DNA of 13,706 nucleotides from positions 1 through 13,706 of the forward strand of contig CAZHUW010000080.1 of NCBI GenBank assembly GCA_964535295.1, read 5' to 3'. Below are positions 5,848 through 12,400 of this stretch, piece by piece. How positions within the stretch are numbered: position 1 is the stretch's first letter; every line of letters begins with the position of its first letter. The notes beneath the pieces were generated by a model, which was not told the DNA's origin, made no database searches, and worked only from the letters and a program-made list of their open reading frames with translations. The translations under genes and the position numbers were made by a program. Source of the stretch: SB21 sp964535295. GTDB lineage: Bacteria > CLD3 > SB21.

Positions 5848-6338
5848 TGAAGAAAATGTTCTTGAAAATGCATCTATACAACGGCCTGTCATTCTTTCTA
5901 TTTCTTATCTTTTTTATCAACGGTTGCGACTTTTTAGCGGATAACTCCGAAGAAGGCTGTGATCCGGCCCCTTTCAATTGTGACGAGACACGGCCGACAG
6001 AAGGCAATCTTTTCATTCAAGTTACTATCAATGGAAAGAACACACAGGTCCCGGTGTACGTATTCCGCGGTGATTTTGAATTAAACGATCTGGTACTCGA
6101 TACGGTACTGTCTACCAGCGGTATGACGTTGAACTTACCTATTATCGATGAAGGTTATTCGGCGGTAGCGGAATACGTTCAGAGCGACGGCGACACGGTC
6201 ATTGCCATTGACGGCGATGATATTGATTTTGATGAAGATGAATATTGTGATAAGACCTGTTACGGCTCGGCAACAGGAAGAATAGACGTTCGTTTACATT
6301 GGCCAAAAATCAGTCTCTCAAAAATGCACCGCCCCTAG
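5847..6338 (+). CDS. Acidic, cysteine-containing lipoprotein, unknown function
   Basis: The 163-residue product starts at the ATG that overlaps the stop of the upstream barrel gene by one base. It has a lipoprotein signal: a long hydrophobic stretch (14-24) and lipobox FINGC with Cys27 as the lipidated residue. The mature part has four further cysteines in two close groups, GCDPAPFNC near 38-46 and YCDKTC near 133-138, which could form disulfides in the periplasm. It also has a very acidic segment, IAIDGDDIDFDEDEYCDKTC, that could bind calcium or another cation. A beta-rich middle (NLFIQVTINGKNTQVPVYVF) suggests a compact sandwich domain, but I recognise no family. Tight coupling to the beta-barrel gene suggests the two may act together at the outer membrane. 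Its last 21 bp overlap the end of the convergent gene on the opposite strand. Confidence 0.78.
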   Translation: MKKMFLKMHLYNGLSFFLFLIFFINGCDFLADNSEEGCDPAPFNCDETRPTEGNLFIQVTINGKNTQVPVYVFRGDFELNDLVLDTVLSTSGMTLNLPIIDEGYSAVAEYVQSDGDTVIAIDGDDIDFDEDEYCDKTCYGSATGRIDVRLHWPKISLSKMHRP

Positions 6339-6884
6339 TGTTTGCAGCTTTTCTGCGATCAATTGAGCGATATTCGATGCGTTCAGATCCGGATTGAACG
6401 CAGGATCCAATAACTTTATTTTTTCCACACTGCCAGAGTAGCTGCCTAATTGGTAATAACTGGCAGCCTGGATCCAAATTAAATGGTTTGCAGTAATTCT
6501 AGAATCGAGAGAAAACGTGAACTCTGCGTTCTTTCGTATGACAAAATTGGCGCGGTCAATAGCAATCTGGGAATTATTCAATGCCCAAGATGTGAATGCC
6601 CATCCTGCATATCCGTCTATCAATGAATCATCCGCCGCAAGCGAAAAATAAGTGTTGGCTGACACATAATCTTCCAGCCGGATATAACACCATGCCGCAC
6701 CAACTTGCGCCGTAGCGCCTTCTGTTTCGATCAGACCTTCATACTGCGCAAGAGCCTCTTCATATTCGCCGTCCTGAAAAGTGTTATTGGCCAGTTTAAG
6801 ACCCGTTTCTTTCTTATCGTCCTTAGAGCAGCCGGCGATTCCAAACGCCGCAACGAGTAATAATGCTACAATTTTTGTGTTCAT
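6318..6884 (-). CDS. TPR-like repeat lipoprotein
   Basis: The 188-residue product has a lipoprotein signal peptide (KIVALLLVAAFGIAGC) with Cys19 as the predicted lipidated residue, then a charged linker SKDDKKE. The rest is helical with tetratricopeptide-like features: residues 28-54 contain the spaced small/aromatic pattern GLKLANNTFQDGEYEEALAQ. Weaker units follow near 59-86 (GAAWCYIRLEDYVSANTYF), 90-118 (GYAGWAFTSWALNNSQIAID) and 131-160 (ASYYQLGSYSGSVEKI). TPR lipoproteins usually act as scaffolds in the cell envelope; the partner here is unknown. It is the last gene of the minus-strand block, 44 bp downstream of the BNR-repeat T9SS substrate, so it could be co-expressed with the two secreted proteins. 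AAGG about 7 nt before the ATG is a weak ribosome binding site. Its stop lies inside the convergent lipoprotein gene. Confidence 0.8.
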   Translation of the reverse strand: MNTKIVALLLVAAFGIAGCSKDDKKETGLKLANNTFQDGEYEEALAQYEGLIETEGATAQVGAAWCYIRLEDYVSANTYFSLAADDSLIDGYAGWAFTSWALNNSQIAIDRANFVIRKNAEFTFSLDSRITANHLIWIQAASYYQLGSYSGSVEKIKLLDPAFNPDLNASNIAQLIAEKLQTLGAVHF

Positions 6885-6928
6885 GAAAAACCTTAAATTT
6901 GAATTCTTGTCATAGTCAAGATTGTTTC

Positions 6929-9361
6929 TTATTTAACAAAAAGCATTTTTCGGGTTTTTGATATTTTTCCCGCATCCAAACGATAAATGTAAAGGCCGCT
7001 CGCCACTTGTTGTCCGGCATCATTCGTTCCGTCCCAATCAACTTCATAACGCCCCACGCCTTTGACCGTATTCACAAGCGATCTTACTTCCTGTCCAAGC
7101 ATATTATATATTCTAACGGTTACATATGTTTCAGCCGGAACTTCATAGCGGATCTTAGTTGATGGGTTGAAGGGATTCGGATAATTCTGCGACAAAGATA
7201 ATACTTTCGGCGCGGCCTCATGGTCCGGATTATATATCACCGCAATAGCATTCGTATTCAATAACTTTGCCGAAACCGTTCCACTTTGTCCTTCGCCTCC
7301 GGCATAAATCCACTTATCGTCGGCCCGTTGATAGATTCCAATTTTTGATTCGTCCGCACCGAAAGGCAGGCGGCTTAGTGCATTCAAATAATTTACTTCA
7401 ACATCCAATCCGGATACCGGCCCGGTAGGCAACATATCAACTCCCGAATCCAACAAGATCCAATTTTCGGAAACGGAGGCCGTTTCGTTTTTGCTGACTA
7501 TCAAATACCCTGTACCGATCCCACGTATTTTGTAATTACCGAAAGTAAAATCTTTATTCAGTACGCTGACATGATAGCTCCTGTTCAGACTTACGTGAAA
7601 CGCGTGCGCATCTATAACCGATACATTCACCGACAAATTATTCGTTGTCGCTACTTCATAATCTCCAAAATATAAGGTTCCGGATTTTTGTATTACCAAA
7701 GGCGTGGCGTTCACTACCACATTCACACTGCTCAGGTTCGAATCGGCGCCAACTGCGAAGCGAACAACATTAATGACCGGCGACGCTAACGCGCCTAGAG
7801 AAATTTGTGCGGAATTGAATTCATTAACCGCAACGGAAAAAGTGTCGGAAACGGATAATCTTCCGTCTTTGGCGGTGACTTTCAGATCCACTGAACCGGT
7901 GAAATTATCAGAAATCACAAGATATAAGCTGTCGTTTGAGATATCGCCTGTAATCCCCGACGATAGATTTTCAACGGAATAGGCCAGCGACATATTATCA
8001 TTGTCAAAAAAAACAGAAGTAAGGTTTTTTATAAATACTCTTCCCATGTTCTTTGCCAATGCCGTGTCCCGCAATGCGTGCCAAATTACTGGATTATCAT
8101 TGACGATCGCCAACCATATGCTCCGGCTGCTATTGACCATGCGTGTCCATATCGGGTATACTTTTCCGTCCATCGCCGCGATACCGTTGTAGTCGCCAAA
8201 AAATACTTGCTGATTTGGAGTGAACGACGACTGGCTGACCTTGAAATTCGAAAACGAATTACCGCCGTCCGTCGATTTGGCCATCCAGACTTCGGTTGCA
8301 TCACCGGTTGTGTTTCTGCGATCATAAAATACGACGTAAATATGACCGGTGGATTGATCAATGGTCATCCACGGGAAAAACTGATGCCGATTGCTGTTGT
8401 CATTGTTCACTCGAACAGGCGACCCCCATGTATCCCCGCCGTCTGTGGATTTGATGATAAACACATCCGTATTGCTCGTGCCGTTCCTCTGATCGGCCCA
8501 CATGACATAAACGTGGCCGTTATAAGGTGAATTGCTTATATCGCATGCCGTCACCGGAAGCCCGTTGGACCTATAAATTCCGGACACGGGAAAATCCCAA
8601 CCGCCGGGCTGAGCGGTCACAAAAATATCCTGACCGAATGTAACGCCGCCATCCAATGATCGGTCCAACATAATGCCCAAGGGACCCGACCAGGCCGTGT
8701 ATACTTCTCCGTTTGGCCCGACTGCAGGAACAGCACCTTCGACGGTATTATCCTCGTCAATACAGTCGCCGCCGGCATCACTGATCTTGATCGGCGATGA
8801 CCATGTTTGACCGGCATCGGTGGTCCGTGAAAAAAGGATACGCGTACTATCCAATGGATTTGCGCTTCCATAGCTGTCAAACTCCGTCCACGCCATGTAG
8901 ATATTATGCCGATAAGACGAACTGGACCCATCAACGGCCAGCCACTCTTTGTCCTGTTGTTTTGGCAAATTCAGACCAATACCTGCGCCGTCATTCCATG
9001 ACGCTCCGCCGTTGGTCGATTTTTGTACCACGATACGGTCAATGAATGCCGGGCCTGTCGGATTGGTCAAGTGGCCGAAATACAAATGCCCGTTATTATC
9101 AAATACCACCACCGGATCACCCCAGACAGTAAGCGACGATGTCAAACTCCCCTGCGTCCACGTAAGGCCTCCATTGGTAGAATAATAATAATAATTAATA
9201 TTCGCACCCGCAGCCAGATTCATAGGATTAGCAGGATTGATCGAAATGGCTACTTCATTGGGATCGGAATTATTCGCACCGCTAACCTGAATATTTGGAT
9301 ATTGAGAGAAAAGATCAGTTGTCGCAACCATTAATAAGAGAACAATAATTTTTCTTTTCAT
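6929..9361 (-). CDS. T9SS-secreted protein with six BNR/Asp-box repeats and a cadherin-like domain
   Basis: The 810-residue product has a signal peptide ending near DLFSQ (residues 16-20). The N-terminal half (about 25-420) is a probable six-bladed propeller with six Asp-box motifs: STNGGLTW (61-68), STNGGASW (115-122), TTDAGQTW (180-187), SLDGGVTF (235-242), STDGGDTW (305-312) and STDGGNSF (363-370). Asp-box proteins include sialidases, but the sialidase FRIP motif and arginine triad are not visible, so I do not call it a sialidase; a carbohydrate- or protein-binding propeller is as likely. Residues 424-514 are one cadherin-like repeat (RDTALAKNMGRVFI ... DNDNMSLAY ... SNDSLYL ... VSDTFSVAV). 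Residues 517-717 are a module also present in the neighbouring large protein. Residues 718-810 are the T9SS sorting domain, which directs export across the outer membrane and usually attachment to the cell surface. AGGTG about 9 nt before the ATG could be the ribosome binding site. It starts 48 bp after the large upstream gene. Confidence 0.9.
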   Translation of the reverse strand: MKRKIIVLLLMVATTDLFSQYPNIQVSGANNSDPNEVAISINPANPMNLAAGANINYYYYSTNGGLTWTQGSLTSSLTVWGDPVVVFDNNGHLYFGHLTNPTGPAFIDRIVVQKSTNGGASWNDGAGIGLNLPKQQDKEWLAVDGSSSSYRHNIYMAWTEFDSYGSANPLDSTRILFSRTTDAGQTWSSPIKISDAGGDCIDEDNTVEGAVPAVGPNGEVYTAWSGPLGIMLDRSLDGGVTFGQDIFVTAQPGGWDFPVSGIYRSNGLPVTACDISNSPYNGHVYVMWADQRNGTSNTDVFIIKSTDGGDTWGSPVRVNNDNSNRHQFFPWMTIDQSTGHIYVVFYDRRNTTGDATEVWMAKSTDGGNSFSNFKVSQSSFTPNQQVFFGDYNGIAAMDGKVYPIWTRMVNSSRSIWLAIVNDNPVIWHALRDTALAKNMGRVFIKNLTSVFFDNDNMSLAYSVENLSSGITGDISNDSLYLVISDNFTGSVDLKVTAKDGRLSVSDTFSVAVNEFNSAQISLGALASPVINVVRFAVGADSNLSSVNVVVNATPLVIQKSGTLYFGDYEVATTNNLSVNVSVIDAHAFHVSLNRSYHVSVLNKDFTFGNYKIRGIGTGYLIVSKNETASVSENWILLDSGVDMLPTGPVSGLDVEVNYLNALSRLPFGADESKIGIYQRADDKWIYAGGEGQSGTVSAKLLNTNAIAVIYNPDHEAAPKVLSLSQNYPNPFNPSTKIRYEVPAETYVTVRIYNMLGQEVRSLVNTVKGVGRYEVDWDGTNDAGQQVASGLYIYRLDAGKISKTRKMLFVK
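6932..7210 (-). other. T9SS type A C-terminal sorting domain (BNR protein)
   Basis: The last 93 residues hold NYPNPFNPSTKIRYEVP, LGQEVRSLVN, GRYEVDWDGTNDAG, ASGLYIYRL and the basic end KTRKMLFVK. This is the family pattern for the type IX secretion signal in FCB bacteria. Confidence 0.92.
7211..7813 (-). other. Unnamed module shared with the neighbouring gene (copy 1)
   Basis: Residues 517-717 align along their length with residues encoded at 9698-10273. Shared landmarks are LASPVINVVRFAVGADSNLS, SGTLYFGDY, RSYHVSVLNK, FGNY, GYLIVSK and KWIYAGGEGQSG, ending in VIYNPDH. The region looks like two small beta domains. I do not recognise a named family. Confidence 0.6.
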
Positions 9362-9409
9362 GATTTACACCTAAATATCATTCAGTCTTAACAAGCACCG
9401 GCGGCCAGC

Positions 9410-12400
9410 TTATTTAATGAATAGCATCTTCCTTGTTTTAACAAATTTATCCGCCTGCAGCCGGTACAAATATACGCCGCTGGAAACTTCTTTTCCGGAT
9501 TTGTTTTTCCCGTCCCATTGAATTTCATAGCGTCCGGAACCTTTAACGGCATCAACCAGCGTTCTAACTTCCTGTCCGAGTAAATTATACACCTTGATCG
9601 TGACGCGGGTTTCATCCGGTACTTCATACCGGATCGTTGTTGATGGATTGAACGGATTCGGGAAATTCTGGTTAAGCACAAATTCTTTTGGAACGGAAAT
9701 ATGATCCGGATTATAGAGAACGGCATACGTTCCGCTCTTATTTACAACGGCATTTACTTTGCCGCCTGAACCCTCTCCGCCAACATAGATCCATTGCCCG
9801 TTCGTCCATTCATACAACCCCAATTTGGCGTCTTCATCCGCGGATGCTAAACGTGCAACTGCCGATTCGATTTTCAATTCTGCGGTTATGTTTGACATGA
9901 CGATTTCAATATTTTCACCGTAACGTTTCCAATTCAACGGAACCGTAACGTCATCCGATATGCTCAGGAGCATATATCCCTCGGACGAACTTGAAAATTG
10001 ATATTTTCCGAATACCGTCGTTTTATTTAGCAGTGAAACCTGATACAGACGATTGACCGTATCCTGATTTCCAGACAGATCGGTTGCTGTGACGGACACC
10101 GGCAGACTTCCGGTTGATGACAAAATGTAATCTCCGAAATAAACATTGCCCTGTTTTGACATGGTCACAGGCTGACCGTCAGCGGATAGCGTGAGGGCCG
10201 ACAGGTTTTCATCTGCTCCGGCCACAAAACGTACGATATTCAAAACGGGCGATGCCAATGCATTAACAAAAGCAGATGGCCCGCTGTTATCGGCAACGAT
10301 TACCCGGAAAGTATCCGAAGCGGTCAAGGATCCGTCGCTTGCAATGACCCTTACATTCACGGCACCGAAATAGTTAAGTATACTTTTGAGGTAAAGGCTG
10401 TCTCCCGATACCTGTGTTGAAAGGCCTGTCGGCGATACGGTGACCGTATAGGACAGGCCCGGACCGTCGATATCGGCGAAAACCGCATTGAGCCTGCTGA
10501 TAAAAACTTTTCCGAAATTCTGCTGCAGCGTCGTGTCGCGTATCGATGCGATCCTGAATGGCGCATCGTTCACGCCGATGATCGTGATCAGGAACGTATC
10601 TCGTACAAATTCTGAAAAAGGGTCCGTGGCCGTTAAATATATTTCCACCATACCCGATGAATCCTTTGCAGGATACACGTAAAGGCTGTCATTGGAAATG
10701 TGGACTTTTATCTTCGTTGTGTCCGAACTCTGCGCGTCATAGACAAGGATATCGTTATCGACATCGATAAAATTAAAATTTGCCCCGCCGGCAAAGAATC
10801 CGGATGTATCTTCATTTATAATAAGGTCATTAAACCAATTGAGACTGATCGGCGCATCATTGATATTCGACACCGTCACAACGAAAGTATCCATGATGGA
10901 TGCATCACCGTCATTAGCTTCGACAAATATCCCCACTTCGCCAAAAAAGTAGGCTTGGCTGATCAGATACAAGCTGTCATTGGACATTTCAGCGGAAATG
11001 CCCGCAGTCAGATTGGTTCCGTAGTAGAACAATTCATCGCCATCAATATCTGAAAAATGGTCAGAGAGCTTTGCCACAAACTTTTTGCCGAAGTCCTGCT
11101 GCAGTATCGTGTCGCGAAGCAACTGTGTAACGAAAGGCGGATCGTTGAAAGGATTAATGGTCAAAAGAAAAGTATCCTTGGCTGAAGCCAACAACGGGTC
11201 TGTCGCAGATACATAAATATTCACAATCCCGTTGGAGTCTTTAACCGTTAGAACGTACAAGCTGTCGTTAGAGATAAGCGTTGTGACCTTAGCCGTGTCG
11301 GATAAAGAAGAAGAGAATGTGATCAGGTCCCCGTCGGGATCCTTGAATGTGCCGGATAATTTAGCGATGAATTTCTTTCCCGCATCCTCATTGATGGCGC
11401 CGTCCGGTAAAGGCGCCACGATTCGCGGCGCATCGTTTAACGGAGTCACGGTAACAAAAAATGTGTCGCTTACCGTTTGCAACAATTCGTCCGCTGCGGT
11501 AACGATGACCGTACTCACGCCGAAGGAATCCGGAACCGTGACGATATGAACCTGATCGTTGACGATCTCGGCTGAAATAGTATCGCCGCCAAAGGAGATT
11601 GTGTAAGTAAGGTTTGGGGAATCAATGTCATGAAAAACCGCACTCAGATCGGCCAGTAAATGGTCTCCAGTATCTTCTGAGAACGACGTGTCTGGAATGG
11701 CCTGAGCGACGAAAGGCGCCGTTTCCAAAACACTCACCTGGAACGTATCCGCCACGGTAATGTCACCGTCGTAAGCCGTGAGCCGGATCAAGACAACGCC
11801 AGTGAAATCCGGTTGCACCGTCAGATACAAACTGTCTTGAGAAATACTTGGAATAACACCCGATGATAAATTGGCTGCACCGTAAGTTAAAAAGAAATCA
11901 TCGACATCGGTAAAATTATTAAGCAGGTCGGAGACAAAAACAGTGCCTGCGTTTTTATTCAATTGAATATCGGCGACCGGGTTATTGGCAACCGGCGGGT
12001 CATTGACCGGCGCTATGGTCACCAAAAAAGTATCGGCTATGGTGAATTCACTGTCACTGGCTGTTACCATGACTTCTACTAATCCGAAAAAATTCGACTG
12101 GCTGAGCAAGTAGAGGCTGTCGCCGGAGATCATAGTCAGAATCCCTCCGGAAAAACTGCTGTCGTTGAAGCTTAACACCGGCGTGTCCGGATCAGAAAAT
12201 ACGCCTGTTAGATCGCGAATAAACACTTTTCCGAAATCTTCGCTAACGGTGGTGTCAGGAATCGAATTTGATACCTGAGGAGATACATTGGCGGGTTGCA
12301 GGAGGGCAAACGGCGATAAAGAGGACACGGCACCATAAATTATATTGGAAAGCGTGTCCACGGAGACCGTTGCATCGACCCAATGATCAGTTTCATAATG

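Noticed and set aside
8078..8530. A 150-codon open frame on the plus strand
   Set aside because: It is antisense to the BNR propeller; its regular Arg/Ile/Val content comes from the complementary strand of a repeat-coding gene.
10700..11053. A 117-codon open frame on the plus strand, with several similar ones between 9688 and 13304
   Set aside because: These are shadows of the giant repeat protein; the coding strand is fixed by continuous domain homology over 4 kb.
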